Counted from the stretch's first letter, positions 53,320 to 64,000 are shown. The stretch is 64,000 nucleotides of DNA from Aeromonas sp. RU39B (GCF_900156095.1 NZ_FTMJ01000006.1:124001-188000), one strand, 5' to 3'. Notes: generated from the sequence alone by a model not told the origin. Made by a program: numbers and translations.

Positions 53320-53353
53320 TGCACAAAAACAAAAGCCCCCGCAAAGCGGGGGC
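53320..53353 (-). terminator. Terminator of accA
   Basis: Perfect 8-bp stem GCCCCCGC (53335-53342) / GCGGGGGC (53346-53353) with loop AAA. The minus strand runs on into TTTTGTTTTTGTGC. It ends the large envelope/lipid operon after accA. Confidence 0.92.
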
Positions 53354-53382
53354 CAGAAGATCACAACCTGTGAGCTTGGCTA

Positions 53383-54333
53383 TCAGCAGTAGCCGTAGCT
53401 CATCAAACGCTGATAGCGCTGCTCAAGCAGTTGTTCGCTATCCAGCGGACGCAGGGCGTCGAGATCCTGCTTGATACGCGCCTTGAGCAACCCACCCATC
53501 TTCTCGATATCACGGTGAGCGCCACCAAGTGGCTCATTCACGATATGGTCGATGAGTTTCAGCTCTTTAAGGCGCTGGGCAGTGATGCCCATCGCTTCGG
53601 CAGCAACCGAGGCCTTGTCAGCACTCTTCCACAGAATAGAAGCGCACCCTTCCGGCGAGATGACCGAATAGGTGGAGTATTGCAGCATGTTGACGCGATC
53701 CCCCACGCCAATGGCCAGCGCACCGCCTGAGCCGCCTTCACCAATCACGGTGCACACCACCGGCACCGTCAGACCCGCCATCTCTTTGAGGTTGCGAGCA
53801 ATGGCTTCAGACTGACCGCGCTCTTCAGCGCCCACGCCAGGATAGGCACCCGGTGTGTCGATAAAGGTGATGATCGGCATCTTGAAACGCTCGGCCATCT
53901 TCATCAGACGCAGGGCCTTGCGATACCCTTCCGGGCGCGGCATGCCGAAGTTGCGCTTGATCTTCTCTTTCGTCTCGCGACCCTTCTGATGGCCAATCAC
54001 CATCACCGGCTCGCCATCGAGACGGGCAATACCACCCACGATCGCCTTGTCGTCGGCATAGGCACGGTCACCGGCCAGCTCGTCGAAATCGGTGAAGATT
54101 TGGGCGATGTAGTCGAGGGTATAGGGACGTTGCGGATGCCGCGCCATCTGGGATACCTGCCAGGCACCGAGATCGGCGAAGATCTTCCTGGTCAGCTCCT
54201 CGTTTTTCTTCTCCAGCCGGCGGATCTCCTCATTGAGGTCGACGGCGCTATTGTGCTCGCTCACATGCTTGAGTTCGTCAATCTGCGCCTGCAGCTCGGC
54301 GATCGGCTGTTCAAAATCCAGAAAAAGACTCAT
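53383..54333 (-). CDS. accA: Acetyl-CoA carboxylase carboxyltransferase alpha subunit
   Basis: 316-residue subunit (E. coli 319) that with AccD transfers the carboxyl group from biotin to acetyl-CoA, making malonyl-CoA for fatty acid synthesis. Motifs: [21 protein letters not shown] coiled N-terminus, [47 protein letters not shown] and [15 protein letters not shown]. It is the last gene of the block, starting 14 bp after the dnaE stop, as in E. coli. Confidence 0.97.
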   Translation of the reverse strand: MSLFLDFEQPIAELQAQIDELKHVSEHNSAVDLNEEIRRLEKKNEELTRKIFADLGAWQVSQMARHPQRPYTLDYIAQIFTDFDELAGDRAYADDKAIVGGIARLDGEPVMVIGHQKGRETKEKIKRNFGMPRPEGYRKALRLMKMAERFKMPIITFIDTPGAYPGVGAEERGQSEAIARNLKEMAGLTVPVVCTVIGEGGSGGALAIGVGDRVNMLQYSTYSVISPEGCASILWKSADKASVAAEAMGITAQRLKELKLIDHIVNEPLGGAHRDIEKMGGLLKARIKQDLDALRPLDSEQLLEQRYQRLMSYGYC

Positions 54334-54347
54334 AAGGCCTATAACCT

Positions 54348-57300
54348 CTATTCAAAAACCAATTCCACCCGGTCCCGACCAAGCAGAACGCGTAACTCGT
54401 CCAGCAACTGGTCTGTGGGGGTAACCCGCCACTCGGTGCCAAGCGTCAATCGTCCCCGGGCGCCCGGGCGACGGTAGTGTACCTGAAGCGGACAGACTCC
54501 GGCACGGGCAGGTTGTAAAATCTCGGTAAAACGCTGGAAAAAGCGCTCATCGATCCGCGATTCGTCAAGATAAACACGGATTGCACGAACAAATCGTTCA
54601 CGCGCTTCGTCAATGTTCAGCACTTCGCGGGCCGACATTTTAAGGCCACCGGAGAAGTCATCAAAGCTGACCTGTCCAGAAACCACCAAAATCCGGTCTT
54701 TTTCCAGCAAAGATTCGTAGCGATCCAGCGCTTCGCTAAACAAGGTGACATCCAGCCGACCGGATTTGTCGTCCAGCGTCATGATGCCCATCTTGTTGCC
54801 GCGCTTGGTGATGATAGTGCGCGCCGCAATCACCAAACCGGCCGCGGTCGTCACCTTGTCACGGTCAGTCGGATGCAGATCGCTGAGTCGCCCCGAGGTA
54901 TAACGGCGCAGCTCACTGCTGTACTGATTGATGGGGTGACCGGTGAGATAGAGCCCAAGGGTCTCGCGCTCCCCTTCCAGCCACACTTTATCCGGCCAGT
55001 GCGGCACGTTGGCGAAAGCCTTTTTGACGTCATCCACCTCTTCGGTGAGCACGCCGAACATATCGCCCTGCCCTTGTGCCTGGGCGCGCGCATGCTGGTC
55101 GGCCGCCCGCATCGCATCATCAAGGGTGGCCATCAGCGCCGCACGGTGCGGCCCGAGCCGGTCCATCGCGCCGGAGTAAATCAGCTTCTCCAGCACCCGC
55201 TTGTTGAGCTTTTTGATGTCAACCCGGTTGCAGAAATCAAACAGATCGCGAAACGGGCCGTCCTTGTCACGGGCTTCAAGGATTGCCTCAATCGGCCCTT
55301 CCCCCACCCCTTTCACCGCGCCGATGCCATAGACGATATGGCCATCATCATTGACGGTGAAGCGGTAACGACCGGTGTTCACATCCGGCGGGATCACGGT
55401 GAGTTTCATGCGGTTGCACTCATCCACCAGGGTGACGATCTTGTCGGTGTTGTCCATATCCGCGGTCATAACCGCCGCCATGAACTCCGCCGGGAAGTGC
55501 ATCTTAAGCCAGAGCGTTTGGTACGACACCAGCGCGTAGGCGGCAGAGTGCGACTTGTTGAAGCCGTATCCGGCGAATTTCTCCACCAGATCGAAGATCT
55601 TCATCGCCAGTTCGCCGTCGACCCCGTTATTGACTGCACCTTGTTCAAAACCGGCACGCTGCTTGGCCATCTCCTCGGGCTTTTTCTTACCCATGGCCCG
55701 ACGCAACATGTCCGCACCGCCAAGGGTATAGCCCGCCAGGGTCTGGGCAATCTGCATCACCTGCTCCTGATAGAGGATGATGCCGTAGGTGGGGTCGAGA
55801 ATCGGCTTGAGGCTTTCGTGCTGCCAGGTTGCATCGGGGTAAGAGATCGCCTCTTTCCCGTGCTTACGGTCGATAAAGTTATCCACCATGCCTGACTGAA
55901 GCGGCCCCGGACGGAACAGGGCCACCAGCGCGATCATGTCTTCAAAGCAGTCCGGTTGCAGACGCTTGATAAGATCCTTCATGCCGCGCGATTCAAGCTG
56001 GAACACCGCTGTGGTTTCAAAGCGCTTGAGCATGGCAAACGACGGCGCGTCATCGAGCGGAATGGCGGCGATATCCACCGGCGCCTTGCCCTCTTTGGCC
56101 ATGCGCGGGTTGATCATGCCGAGCGCCCAATCGATGATGGTGAGGGTACGCAGCCCCAGGAAGTCAAACTTCACCAGCCCGGCGTATTCCACATCGTTCT
56201 TGTCGAACTGGGTGACCGGGTGATTGCCTTCATCATCACAATAGAGCGGCGCAAAGTCGGTGATCTTGGTCGGCGCAATCACCACGCCACCGGCGTGCTT
56301 ACCGGCGTTACGCACCACCCCTTCTAAGCGGCGCGCCATGTCGATGAGGTCTTTAACCTCCTCATCCTGCTCATAGAGCTCGGGCAGCTTGGGCTCGGCC
56401 TCAAAGGCCTTGGCCAGCGTCATGCCGGGATCAGGCGGAATGAGCTTGGAGATACGATCGACAAAGCCGTAGGGGTGACCCAGCACCCGGCCCACATCAC
56501 GCACTACCGCCTTGGCGGCCATGCTACCGAAGGTGATGATCTGCGACACCGCATCACGGCCATACATGTCGGCCACGTGCTCAATCACCTGATCGCGCCG
56601 GTCCATGCAAAAGTCGACGTCAAAGTCGGGCATGGAGACCCGTTCCGGGTTGAGGAAACGTTCGAACAGCAGGTCAAACTCGAGCGGGTCCAAGTCGGTA
56701 ATCTTGAGCGCGTAAGCTACCAAGGAGCCCGCCCCCGAGCCCCGGCCCGGTCCGACCGGAATACCGTTATCCTTGGACCACTGGATAAACTCCATCACGA
56801 TGAGGAAGTAACCCGGGAAGCCCATCTGGTTAATCACCTGAAGCTCGATGTCGAGGCGTTCGTCATACTCGGGGCGACGCTCGGCACGCACCGCCGGATC
56901 CGGGAACAGGAATGCGAGACGCTCTTCCAGACCCTCTTTGGATTTCTTAACCAGAAAATCCTCGGTGGTCATGTCACCGGTCGGGAAGTTGGGCAGGAAG
57001 TATTCACCCAGACGGACTGTGACGTTACAGCGCTTGGCGATCTCGACCGTGTTTTCCACCGCTTCCGGGATGTCGGCAAACAGATCCAGCATCGCCTGCT
57101 GACTCTTGAAGTACTGCTGGCGGCTGTAGCGGCGCGGACGGCGCTTGTCAGAGAGCGTATAACCATCGTGAATGGCCACCCGGATCTCGTGCGCGTCAAA
57201 ATCCTCTTCGGTGAGAAACACCACCTCGTTGGTCGCCACTACCGGCAGATCACACTCGTTGGCCAGATCCACTGCCATGTGCAGATAGACCTCTTCGTCG

Positions 57301-57827
57301 GCCCGCTCGGTACGCAACAGTTCAAGGTAGTAAGCGTCGGGGAAGTGCTCCTGATAAAACGCCAGAGCGCGCTCGGTCATCAGGCGGTTGCCCTTGAGCA
57401 GGAACTTGCCCACATCCCCTTCGCGGCCACCGGAGAGCACAATGACCCCCTTGGCGTGCTCGGCCAGCCAGGCCTTGTCTATCACCGGCCGCCCCTGCAC
57501 ATGACCACGCAGATAGCCGCGTGAAATCAGCAAGGTGATGTTCTGATAACCCTCATTGTCCATGGCAAGCAGGGTAAGCCGAAACTGCTCTTCACCCAGC
57601 TCTTCGCTCTGCACCCAAAAATCGGCACCGACCAGAGGCTTGATCCCCTTACTATGGGCACTGCCGTAAAAACGCACCAGACCACACATGTTCATCTGGT
57701 CGGTCAGGGCCATGGCGGCCATGCCATCAGCCGCCGCGGCGCCGATGATAGGACCGATCTTCTGCAGTCCATCTACCATGGAGAAATCGGAGTGGATGCG
57801 CAGGTGCACAAAACGTGGCTCAGCCAT
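54348..57827 (-). CDS. dnaE: DNA polymerase III alpha subunit
   Basis: 1159-residue replicative polymerase (E. coli 1160). The N-terminal PHP domain starts [15 protein letters not shown]; the full set of catalytic PHP metal ligands is not expected in proteobacterial DnaE. The polymerase palm has [24 protein letters not shown] with the two catalytic Asp near residues 400-404, and [16 protein letters not shown] before it. HhH motifs, the beta-clamp-binding region and the OB domain (~990-1070) follow. It lies between rnhB and accA as in other gammaproteobacteria. Confidence 0.98.
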   Translation of the reverse strand: MAEPRFVHLRIHSDFSMVDGLQKIGPIIGAAAADGMAAMALTDQMNMCGLVRFYGSAHSKGIKPLVGADFWVQSEELGEEQFRLTLLAMDNEGYQNITLLISRGYLRGHVQGRPVIDKAWLAEHAKGVIVLSGGREGDVGKFLLKGNRLMTERALAFYQEHFPDAYYLELLRTERADEEVYLHMAVDLANECDLPVVATNEVVFLTEEDFDAHEIRVAIHDGYTLSDKRRPRRYSRQQYFKSQQAMLDLFADIPEAVENTVEIAKRCNVTVRLGEYFLPNFPTGDMTTEDFLVKKSKEGLEERLAFLFPDPAVRAERRPEYDERLDIELQVINQMGFPGYFLIVMEFIQWSKDNGIPVGPGRGSGAGSLVAYALKITDLDPLEFDLLFERFLNPERVSMPDFDVDFCMDRRDQVIEHVADMYGRDAVSQIITFGSMAAKAVVRDVGRVLGHPYGFVDRISKLIPPDPGMTLAKAFEAEPKLPELYEQDEEVKDLIDMARRLEGVVRNAGKHAGGVVIAPTKITDFAPLYCDDEGNHPVTQFDKNDVEYAGLVKFDFLGLRTLTIIDWALGMINPRMAKEGKAPVDIAAIPLDDAPSFAMLKRFETTAVFQLESRGMKDLIKRLQPDCFEDMIALVALFRPGPLQSGMVDNFIDRKHGKEAISYPDATWQHESLKPILDPTYGIILYQEQVMQIAQTLAGYTLGGADMLRRAMGKKKPEEMAKQRAGFEQGAVNNGVDGELAMKIFDLVEKFAGYGFNKSHSAAYALVSYQTLWLKMHFPAEFMAAVMTADMDNTDKIVTLVDECNRMKLTVIPPDVNTGRYRFTVNDDGHIVYGIGAVKGVGEGPIEAILEARDKDGPFRDLFDFCNRVDIKKLNKRVLEKLIYSGAMDRLGPHRAALMATLDDAMRAADQHARAQAQGQGDMFGVLTEEVDDVKKAFANVPHWPDKVWLEGERETLGLYLTGHPINQYSSELRRYTSGRLSDLHPTDRDKVTTAAGLVIAARTIITKRGNKMGIMTLDDKSGRLDVTLFSEALDRYESLLEKDRILVVSGQVSFDDFSGGLKMSAREVLNIDEARERFVRAIRVYLDESRIDERFFQRFTEILQPARAGVCPLQVHYRRPGARGRLTLGTEWRVTPTDQLLDELRVLLGRDRVELVFE

Positions 57828-57836
57828 GCGCCCTCC

Positions 57837-58430
57837 TTAGGATTCGAGGCCCAGTGCGCGGCGCACCGGTTTGAAGCTCTGACGATATTCGGGCAGCGGA
57901 CCGCGCTCGGCCAATACGGCCAGATGTTCGGCAGTCGGATACCCCTTGTGGCGGGCAAAACCATATTCCGGATGACGCAGGTCCAGCTCACTCATCTCGG
58001 CATCACGGGTTACTTTGGCCAGAATCGAGGCGGCACTGATGGCGGGCACCAGGCTGTCCCCCTTAACCACGGCGCGCGCCTGCATCGGCAATGCCGGGCA
58101 GCGGTTGCCATCGATAAAAACCTGCTCGGGCGTGATGGCTAAACCAGCCACAGCGCGCTGCATCGCCAGCATGGTGGCGTGCAGGATATTGAGCTCGTCA
58201 ATCTCGCGCGGGGAAGCGCGGCCAATAGCAAACGCCAGCGCCTTGTCGCGAATTTCGTCAAACAGCGCCAGACGTTTTTTCTCGGAGAGCTTCTTGGAGT
58301 CATTGAGCCCGACAATAGGGCGCGCCGGGTCGAGGATCACCGCAGCGGTCACCACGTCGCCAACCAGCGGGCCACGGCCCACTTCGTCAACGCCGGCAAC
58401 AATCAGATGGGTCGGAATATCGATGCTCAT
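57837..58430 (-). CDS. rnhB: Ribonuclease HII
   Basis: 197-residue enzyme (E. coli 198) that removes RNA, including single ribonucleotides, from RNA-DNA hybrids. The active-site DEDD set begins [23 protein letters not shown]; the later Asp residues are in INGNRC-like ([11 protein letters not shown]) and [13 protein letters not shown]. The start at 58430 (MSIDIPTH) has AAGG upstream; a TTG at 58445 is less likely. It lies 9 bp before dnaE and 40 bp after lpxB. Confidence 0.96.
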   Translation of the reverse strand: MSIDIPTHLIVAGVDEVGRGPLVGDVVTAAVILDPARPIVGLNDSKKLSEKKRLALFDEIRDKALAFAIGRASPREIDELNILHATMLAMQRAVAGLAITPEQVFIDGNRCPALPMQARAVVKGDSLVPAISAASILAKVTRDAEMSELDLRHPEYGFARHKGYPTAEHLAVLAERGPLPEYRQSFKPVRRALGLES

Positions 58431-58470
58431 GCGTATACCTTGCAACAGGGGCCACAGCCGGCCCGCTGTA

Positions 58471-59610
58471 TTATCGGGCGATCAGCGCTGCCACGGCATC
58501 GGCAGCCTGCTGGTCGGCATTGCAACGGATCAGCTGGTGCAGCTCGGTGAAGGTGTTAACCAGGGTGGTGTTGTCATGTTCAAAGAACTTGCTCACCTCG
58601 TTCACCAGATTGTCAGCGGTGCACTCGTGCTGAATCAGTTCGGGCACCAGCATGCGACCGGCCAGCAGGTTTGGCAGGGAGACAAACTCGGTCTTCACCA
58701 GCCGCTGGGCCAGCCAATAGCTGAAGGGTTTGAGCTTGTAGCCCACCACCATGGGTTTTTTCACCAGCATGGCTTCGAGCGCAGCAGTGCCGGAAGCCAG
58801 CATGGCCACATCGGCGGCAATCAGGGCTTCGCGGCCTTGACCGTCGAGCAGCACCATATCGAGATCGGGCGCGATGCTCTCTTTAATGGCCTGAAACTGC
58901 TCGCGGCGCTTGCCATTGACCAGCGGCACGATAAAGCCCAGGTCGGGATAGCGCACTGTCAGATGCTTGCACGCCTCAAGAAACAGCGGGCTCATAAAGC
59001 CCACTTCGGCATGACGGCTGCCGGGCAGCACCGCCAGCCAGCGCCGGTTGGCATCAATGCCGAGGGCGCGGCGCACTGCGGCTTGATCAGGCACCAGGGG
59101 AATGGCATCGGCCATGGTGTGACCGACAAAGCGACACGGTGCATCGAAGCGGTCGTAGAACGCTTTCTCAAAAGGCAAAAATGCGAGCACCAGATCGGTG
59201 GCAGCTTTGATCTTGTGAATGCGGCCCTGCCGCCAGGCCCATACCGAAGGGCTGACATAGTGGACCGTCTTGATACCGGCGCGGCGCAGTTTTAGCTCAA
59301 CGCCGATATTGAAATCGGGGGCATCCACACCGACGAAAATATCGGGCGGATTATCGATAAAATGGCGCAGCAGTTGGCGACGAACCGACAGGATACGGGG
59401 CAGACGCCCGAGCACCTCGGAGATCCCCATCACCGCCAGTTCATCCATCTCGAACAGGGCCTTGACCCCAAGCGCCTGCATGCGCGGACCGGCAATGCCT
59501 TCGAACTCGGCATCCGGGTAACGAACTTGCAGCTCGCGCACCAGACCGGCCGCAAGGATGTCGCCGGAGACCTCTCCGGCGACGATACCGATGCGCAGTG
59601 GCTTAGGCAC
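58471..59610 (-). CDS. lpxB: Lipid-A-disaccharide synthase
   Basis: 379-residue GT19 glycosyltransferase (E. coli 382) joining lipid X to UDP-diacylglucosamine. The N-terminal motif [18 protein letters not shown] and GIAGPRM, the middle VDAPDFN and [10 protein letters not shown], and the UDP-binding [13 protein letters not shown] with KPMVVGYKL are all present. The start is a GTG at 59610 (VPKPLRIG), overlapping the lpxA stop by eight bases; the long in-frame extension upstream lies entirely within lpxA. It is the fourth gene of the lipid A block. Confidence 0.95.
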   Translation of the reverse strand: MPKPLRIGIVAGEVSGDILAAGLVRELQVRYPDAEFEGIAGPRMQALGVKALFEMDELAVMGISEVLGRLPRILSVRRQLLRHFIDNPPDIFVGVDAPDFNIGVELKLRRAGIKTVHYVSPSVWAWRQGRIHKIKAATDLVLAFLPFEKAFYDRFDAPCRFVGHTMADAIPLVPDQAAVRRALGIDANRRWLAVLPGSRHAEVGFMSPLFLEACKHLTVRYPDLGFIVPLVNGKRREQFQAIKESIAPDLDMVLLDGQGREALIAADVAMLASGTAALEAMLVKKPMVVGYKLKPFSYWLAQRLVKTEFVSLPNLLAGRMLVPELIQHECTADNLVNEVSKFFEHDNTTLVNTFTELHQLIRCNADQQAADAVAALIAR

Positions 59611-60394
59611 GGATGATCCCGCGCTCGTTGCTCTTGAGGAAATCCACATAGAGCTGAACGGCCGGCTCGGCTTGGGCCATCTCTTCGAGGGCGGGCAGCA
59701 CCTCTTCGATGGTCTTGCCAGAGCGGTAGATCTCTTTATAACCACGCTTGACCGCCAGAATGGCTGCGTCCGAGAAGCCACGACGACGCAGCCCTTCGGA
59801 GTTGACGCCAAACGGCTTGGCATAGTTGCCGGCTGCCATGACGTAGGGCGGCACGTCTTTGTTGAGGGCGGCGCAGCCACCGACAAAGGCGTGGGAGCCC
59901 ACACGACCAAACTGGTGAATGGCAGAGAGACCGCCGAAAATCACGAAATCACCGATGTGCACATGGCCGGCCAGGGTGGCGTTATTGGCGAAGATGCAGT
60001 TATCACCGATGATGCAGTCGTGGGCCACGTGAACGTTGACCATCAGCAGGTTGCCACTGCCAATCTTGGTCAGGCTCTGATCTTGCGCAGTACCACGGTG
60101 GATGGAGCAGTTTTCACGGATGACGTTGTTATCGCCAATCTCGAGGAAGGTGCGCTCACCGGCATACTTCTTGTCCTGGCAATCCTCACCGATGGAGGCG
60201 TGCTGGAAGATCTTGTTGCCGCAGCCAATTTTGGTCGGTCCCTTGATGAGAACATGAGAACCCACCCAGGTGTTGTCACCAATCTCGACCTCTGCACCAA
60301 TCACGGTGTAAGGGCCGATTTCGACCCCTTTACCGATCACGGCAGACTCATGGATGATGGCAGTTTCGTGAATGCTGGCAGTCTGATCGATCAC
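59603..60394 (-). CDS. lpxA: UDP-N-acetylglucosamine O-acyltransferase
   Basis: 263-residue hexapeptide-repeat acyltransferase (E. coli 262), the first step of lipid A synthesis. Left-handed beta-helix repeats run from [20 protein letters not shown] through [20 protein letters not shown]. The catalytic His is in [10 protein letters not shown] and the acyl ruler in [21 protein letters not shown]. The chosen start is GTG at 60394 (VIDQTASIH), with GAGG seven bases upstream and two bases after the fabZ stop; a GTG at 60418 would lie in fabZ. Confidence 0.95.
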   Translation of the reverse strand: MIDQTASIHETAIIHESAVIGKGVEIGPYTVIGAEVEIGDNTWVGSHVLIKGPTKIGCGNKIFQHASIGEDCQDKKYAGERTFLEIGDNNVIRENCSIHRGTAQDQSLTKIGSGNLLMVNVHVAHDCIIGDNCIFANNATLAGHVHIGDFVIFGGLSAIHQFGRVGSHAFVGGCAALNKDVPPYVMAAGNYAKPFGVNSEGLRRRGFSDAAILAVKRGYKEIYRSGKTIEEVLPALEEMAQAEPAVQLYVDFLKSNERGIIRA

Positions 60395-60396
60395 GT

Positions 60397-60858
60397 TTAA
60401 ACCTCGCGTTTGGCGCACATCAACTCGGCAGTACAGACCACCTCACCGTCGACGGTGGCGACGCCGGTGAACTTGGCAATACCGCGACGCTCTTTCAAAA
60501 ACTCCACGTCCAGCACCAGTCGGTCACCGGGGCCGACGGGGCGCTTGAAGCGGGCGTTATCAATAGAAGCGAAGTAATAGAGTTCATTGGGGGACGGCTT
60601 GCCCACCATGGTGAAGGCCAGGATACCGGTGGCTTGCGCCATGGCTTCCAGAATCAGCACGCCGGGGAAAACCGGCTTGGCCGGGAAGTGGCCCTGGAAA
60701 ATGGGTTCATTGAACGAGATGTTCTTGATAGCGCGCAGAGTCTTGCGCTCCTCGGTGATCTCGTAGTCTTCCACCCGATCAACCATCAGGAACGGATAAC
60801 GGTGCGGCAGCAGCCCCATGATTTCCTGGATATCCAGGCGCTTAGCTTCTTGTGTCAA
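60397..60858 (-). CDS. fabZ: 3-hydroxyacyl-ACP dehydratase FabZ
   Basis: 153-residue hotdog-fold dehydratase (E. coli 151) acting in fatty acid elongation. The motif [14 protein letters not shown] holds the catalytic His and the [15 protein letters not shown] helix the catalytic Glu. The start is TTG (MTQEAKRL), as in E. coli fabZ, 23 bases after the lpxD stop. It lies between lpxD and lpxA, linking the common 3-hydroxyacyl-ACP pool to lipid A and phospholipid synthesis. Confidence 0.96.
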   Translation of the reverse strand: MTQEAKRLDIQEIMGLLPHRYPFLMVDRVEDYEITEERKTLRAIKNISFNEPIFQGHFPAKPVFPGVLILEAMAQATGILAFTMVGKPSPNELYYFASIDNARFKRPVGPGDRLVLDVEFLKERRGIAKFTGVATVDGEVVCTAELMCAKREV

Positions 60859-60881
60859 AGGAGTAACCCTATACCAATCGA

Positions 60882-61907
60882 TTATTGTTCGTCGCTTTCC
60901 AGCTTCTTCTCAAGCTTGGTGAGCCGCTTGTGCATCTCCTCGATGCGCATCACCCGGGCGGCGGTCTTGCGCCACTCTTTATTGGTTTGCAGAGGGATGC
61001 CGGAGGAGTAGATGCCAGGCTCGGTGATGGGACGCATGACCATGGCCATACCGGTAATGGTGGCCTGATCGCAGATCTCCATGTGCCCGTTGAAAACGGA
61101 CGCGCCGCCAATGATACAGTATTTGCCGACCTTGAGACTACCGGCCATCACTGTGGAACCGGCCACGGCGGTGCCGTAACCGATTTCGACGTTGTGGGCG
61201 ATCTGGCACTGGTTATCGATAATGACGTTGTCTGCGATACGGGTATCTTCCAGAGCGCCACGGTCGATGGTGGTGCAGGCACCAATCTCGACCCGGTTAC
61301 CAATGGTCACGCCGCCCAGTTGCGGAATCTTGATCCATTCGCCACGCTCGTTGGCGTAGCCAAACCCGTCGGCACCAATCACGGTCCCCGACTGAACCAG
61401 ACAATCTGTGCCCATGCTTACGTTGTGATAGAGGGTCACGTTGGCCCACAGGCGGGAGCGATCGCCCAGACGACTGTGTTTACCGACAAAACAACCCGGG
61501 CCAATGCGGACATCATTACCCAGCACGACGCCGGATTCGATCACCGCATTGGCGCCGATAGAGACTCTCTCGCCCAACTGAACATCGGCAGCGATCACGG
61601 CAGAGGGGTGGATATCCTCAGCCGGCTGCGGAGTGGTGTCCAGCAACTGGGCAACGCGGGCGAAACCGACGTAAGGATCCTTGAGCACCAGCGCGTTGCT
61701 CGGGCAGTAAGGCAGCTCAGCCTCGGTGATAAGCACCGCGGCGGCCTTGGTCTGCTCGAGAAAGTGGCGGTACTTCTTGTTGGAGAGGAAGGTGATCTCC
61801 CCTTCCCCGGCCTTTTCCAGTGTCGCGACCTTGCGAATTTCGAGATCCCCGTTTCCGTGGACCTCAGCCCCCAATTTCTGGGCCAGTTGTGCGAGAGTGA
61901 ATGCCAT
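60882..61907 (-). CDS. lpxD: UDP-3-O-(3-hydroxyacyl)glucosamine N-acyltransferase
   Basis: 341-residue hexapeptide transferase (E. coli 341), third step of lipid A synthesis. The N-terminal uridine-binding domain has [22 protein letters not shown]. The beta-helix runs from [25 protein letters not shown] on, with the catalytic His in [17 protein letters not shown] and [11 protein letters not shown]-terminal helical tail ([20 protein letters not shown]) ends it. It lies between skp and fabZ as in E. coli. Confidence 0.97.
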   Translation of the reverse strand: MAFTLAQLAQKLGAEVHGNGDLEIRKVATLEKAGEGEITFLSNKKYRHFLEQTKAAAVLITEAELPYCPSNALVLKDPYVGFARVAQLLDTTPQPAEDIHPSAVIAADVQLGERVSIGANAVIESGVVLGNDVRIGPGCFVGKHSRLGDRSRLWANVTLYHNVSMGTDCLVQSGTVIGADGFGYANERGEWIKIPQLGGVTIGNRVEIGACTTIDRGALEDTRIADNVIIDNQCQIAHNVEIGYGTAVAGSTVMAGSLKVGKYCIIGGASVFNGHMEICDQATITGMAMVMRPITEPGIYSSGIPLQTNKEWRKTAARVMRIEEMHKRLTKLEKKLESDEQ

Positions 61908-61920
61908 TAATCAGATGCTC

Positions 61921-62427
61921 TTACTTGCTAGCCTTGGAGATAACCTGGGAAGTGATATCCAGCTTGCTGGAGAAATAGGGCGTCGCGTTGTTTTCCAGAA
62001 TGATATCGAAATCATCGCTTTGGGCGATCTGGTCGATAGCCGCCTTCACGTCACGCAGGATCTTGGCACGCTCTTCACCTTGACGGCGGGCGTTATCTTG
62101 CTCGAAAGCCTGACGCTTCTGGTTGAACTGGATTTGCAGCTGAGCCAGCTTGTCCTGGTTCTGCTTCTTCTGATCCTTGCTCATGAAGGACTCATCCTTC
62201 TTGAACTTCTCGACCAGCTGCTGGCCTTGTTGCTCAAGTTGCTGCAGCTCGCGAACGCGCGGTTCAAATTCGCGCTTGAGCTGGGCAGAGACCTTTTCAC
62301 GCTGCGGCAGACTCTGGAACACCTTCTCCATATCGACCACACCGATCTTGGTGTCAGCCATTGCAGAACCCATGCCGATGGTCATCAGGGCCAGGGTCAA
62401 ACCAGCAGACTTCAGTACTTTATTCAC
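61921..62427 (-). CDS. skp: Periplasmic chaperone Skp/OmpH
   Basis: 168-residue outer-membrane-protein chaperone (E. coli 161). The signal peptide is about 24 residues (LTLALMTIGMGSAMA, cut after AMA). The mature part starts TKIGVVDMEKVFQSLPQREKV, then a long coiled tentacle region rich in Gln, Lys and Glu, and a C-terminal SDFDIILENNATPYFSSKLDIT. It lies downstream of bamA, which inserts the proteins Skp protects. Confidence 0.96.
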   Translation of the reverse strand: MNKVLKSAGLTLALMTIGMGSAMADTKIGVVDMEKVFQSLPQREKVSAQLKREFEPRVRELQQLEQQGQQLVEKFKKDESFMSKDQKKQNQDKLAQLQIQFNQKRQAFEQDNARRQGEERAKILRDVKAAIDQIAQSDDFDIILENNATPYFSSKLDITSQVISKASK

Positions 62428-62481
62428 ACTAACTCCTCATTCCCTGTGTACAGGGTGACTGACAAACCAACTGTCGTACTT

Positions 62482-62524
62482 GGCGCAGTGCGCCTTGTTA
62501 TCGGGGACGGCATCCGCCGTCCCC
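62482..62524 (-). repeat. Two stem-loops between bamA and skp
   Basis: GGGGACGG (62503-62510) / CCGTCCCC (62517-62524) with loop CATCCG, and GGCGC (62482-62486) / GCGCC (62489-62493). They lie 16 bp after the bamA stop. No T-run follows on the minus strand, so they are more likely stabilising or processing hairpins than a terminator. Confidence 0.55.
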
Positions 62525-62539
62525 CGGACTCACACTGAT

Positions 62540-64000
62540 TTAGAAGGTGCGGCCGATATTGAAGGAGAAGAACTCGGTTCTGTCCCCGTCATATTTCTTG
62601 ATGGGCTGGGCCAGTGAGAAGACCAGCGGCCCCATCGGAGAGAGCCATTGCAGCGAGACACCGGCAGACATGCGGATATTATTCGGACTGGAGTAGTCCT
62701 GGCTGGTGTAGTCACAATTTTCGCTGGTATCGCACTCGTAAGAGCCATTGTCGAAATGGGTATCCCATACGGTACCGGCATCAACAAAGGCGGTAGTGCG
62801 GATCTGCGACTTATAGGTTTCCGAGACAAACGGGGTCGGGAAAACCAGTTCGAATGAGGCGACAGCCAGAGCATTACCACCCACAGCAGTACTGGATCCC
62901 TCATACTTACCGGTCTTGGTGGGATCACACGTGGCTGTGGTGCACTCGTTATAGGTGGCATAGATAGCCTTCGGACCTACCGAGTTGCTCTTAAAGCCAC
63001 GCAGAGTGTCGGAGCCACCGGCATAGTAGTGTTCGAAGAACGGCAACACCTGCTTCTCGCCACTGCTGGTAGTGCCATAACCATCACCGTAAGAGACACG
63101 GGCCTTACCCACAATCACCCAGCTGTGATCAGCATCCAGTGGCAAGTAGTGGGTATCATCAAACGAGAGCTTGTAATACTGCAGCTCCATACCCGGAACA
63201 GTGACCTTGGCATTGAAACGCTGGCGGTTACCATCAGTTGGGAACATCCCCTTGTTCAGGGTGGAGCGGGTCCAACCGGCGGTCACGTCCACCGTCCAGA
63301 AGTCCATGGAGCTTCCATCACCGGAGTACGCATCCCAAAACTCATCCATCTGCACCGATTGACGGCTGTCGAGGAACTCATCCCAGCAATCAGAGACGCT
63401 GTCATCATCCACACAATCCTGGAACTGGGAAGTACGGAACGAAGGACGGCTCAAACGCGTATTTTCAATACCCGAGCTGAAATCAAGGCGGTTGTCTTCG
63501 TTAACCGGGAAGCCGCTGGAGAGACGGAAACCCAATGTTTCGTTTTCATAGTCAACGATGTCCGCGTCTGCTGCCTTGTAGTCGGTGTAGTAAAGTCGGC
63601 CACCCAGACTGACACCGTCTACGGTGAAATACGGGTCGGTATAGCTCAGATCGACACTCTTGGAGTAGTCGTTGGTACTGACGCTGATACCCGCCTTGTT
63701 ACCCGTACCGAGGAAGTTATCCTGCTGGATACCGCCCTGCAGACTGAGGCCCGAATCGGTACCGTAGCCCACACCCGCGGTGATCGACCCCGCCGGCTGC
63801 TCCTTGACCTTCACATCCAGATCGACCTGGTCATCGCTGCCCGGCACCCGCTTGGTTTCCACTTCGGCATTTTCGAAGTAGCCCAGACGGTTAAGACGAG
63901 TTTTGGACTGCTCAACGTTATCCGAGGAGAGCGAGGTGCCTTCCATCTGACGCATTTCACGGCGCAGCACTTCGTCCTTGGTCGAGACGTTACCGCTGAA
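62540..64000 (-). CDS. bamA: Outer-membrane assembly factor BamA (partial, C-terminal part)
   Basis: The last 486 residues of BamA, the Omp85 insertase of the outer membrane; the N-terminal POTRA domains lie past the right edge. The frame starts FSGNVSTKDEVLRREM, the last POTRA repeat (POTRA5), followed by the 16-strand barrel (GVGYGTDSGLSLQGG onwards) and the L6 motif LRGF in DTLRGFKSNSVGP (VRGF/Y in E. coli). It ends with the barrel-closing Phe (SFNIGRTF). Three short cysteine pairs lie in loops (see findings). skp follows it. Confidence 0.96.
   Translation of the reverse strand, partial: FSGNVSTKDEVLRREMRQMEGTSLSSDNVEQSKTRLNRLGYFENAEVETKRVPGSDDQVDLDVKVKEQPAGSITAGVGYGTDSGLSLQGGIQQDNFLGTGNKAGISVSTNDYSKSVDLSYTDPYFTVDGVSLGGRLYYTDYKAADADIVDYENETLGFRLSSGFPVNEDNRLDFSSGIENTRLSRPSFRTSQFQDCVDDDSVSDCWDEFLDSRQSVQMDEFWDAYSGDGSSMDFWTVDVTAGWTRSTLNKGMFPTDGNRQRFNAKVTVPGMELQYYKLSFDDTHYLPLDADHSWVIVGKARVSYGDGYGTTSSGEKQVLPFFEHYYAGGSDTLRGFKSNSVGPKAIYATYNECTTATCDPTKTGKYEGSSTAVGGNALAVASFELVFPTPFVSETYKSQIRTTAFVDAGTVWDTHFDNGSYECDTSENCDYTSQDYSSPNNIRMSAGVSLQWLSPMGPLVFSLAQPIKKYDGDRTEFFSFNIGRTF

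Larger units (their letters stand above)
52776..53334. other. Long sdaC upstream region
   Basis: About 560 bp between sdaC (minus) and the accA terminator, with no convincing gene on either strand; the few short frames lack a RBS. The part near sdaC is GC-rich and full of inverted repeats. The part from ~52975 to 53200 is AT-rich and probably carries the promoter, with a CRP-like site at 53036-53051. Confidence 0.6.

Noticed and set aside
1-64000. CRISPR array, prophage or complete insertion sequence
   Set aside because: No regularly spaced repeats, phage gene runs or intact transposase were seen; only one transposase remnant near 20.6 kb.

Overview
The window looks like chromosomal DNA of an Aeromonas-type gammaproteobacterium. 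It is GC-rich. It carries the bamA-skp-lpxD-fabZ-lpxA-lpxB-rnhB-dnaE-accA block in enterobacterial order, polar-flagellum flgO/flgP/flgT genes of the Vibrio/Aeromonas kind, an E. coli-like scp (sleeping beauty mutase) operon, and a pheL-pheA attenuator. The genus is inferred from gene content and protein likeness; the species cannot be told. Most of the window is core metabolism. The only scar of mobile DNA is beside a tRNA-Arg gene near 20.5 kb.

Left part (0-16.4 kb, nearly all minus strand). A gene tail and galE are followed by hcr and hcp (nitrosative stress) with an FNR box, then a Dps-like ferritin. Next comes a tightly overlapped twelve-gene operon (14067 down to 4795): a YbgA-like DUF523/DUF1722 protein, a MerR regulator, DNA photolyase, a SnoaL-like protein, an SDR, an FAD amine oxidase-like protein, DUF1365, a cyclopropane fatty acid synthase, DUF2878, a small Trp-rich protein, a chalcone-isomerase-like exported protein and a DUF3833 lipoprotein. 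It is preceded by a perfect 9-bp inverted repeat of the kind bound by light-responsive MerR (LitR) proteins. It reads as a light or photo-oxidative stress regulon that repairs DNA and modifies membrane lipids, and it is the most interesting part of the window. A DUF3157 protein and a PP-loop/HAD gene pair follow.

Middle (16.4-38.6 kb). pheL-pheA with attenuator; flgP and flgO facing flgT, which has a sigma-54 promoter; tRNA-Arg(CCT) with a strong terminator; a remnant of an IS transposase and a truncated winged-helix protein; a LysR regulator; the scpA-argK-scpB-scpC operon for methylmalonyl-CoA to propionyl-CoA; then potassium uptake with kup and a complete kdpFABCDE operon behind a KdpE-type box; and a DUF3861 protein plus a YqjI-like His-rich PadR repressor.

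Right part (38.6-64 kb). A rhamnose locus has regulators rhaR and rhaS opposite rhaB, rhaA, a four-gene ABC importer, an Fe-dependent lactaldehyde reductase and the mutarotase rhaM. The aldolase rhaD is absent. Then come a soluble PAS-PAS chemoreceptor (BdlA-like), sdaC with a structured leader, and the accA-to-bamA envelope/lipid block, with bamA cut by the window edge.
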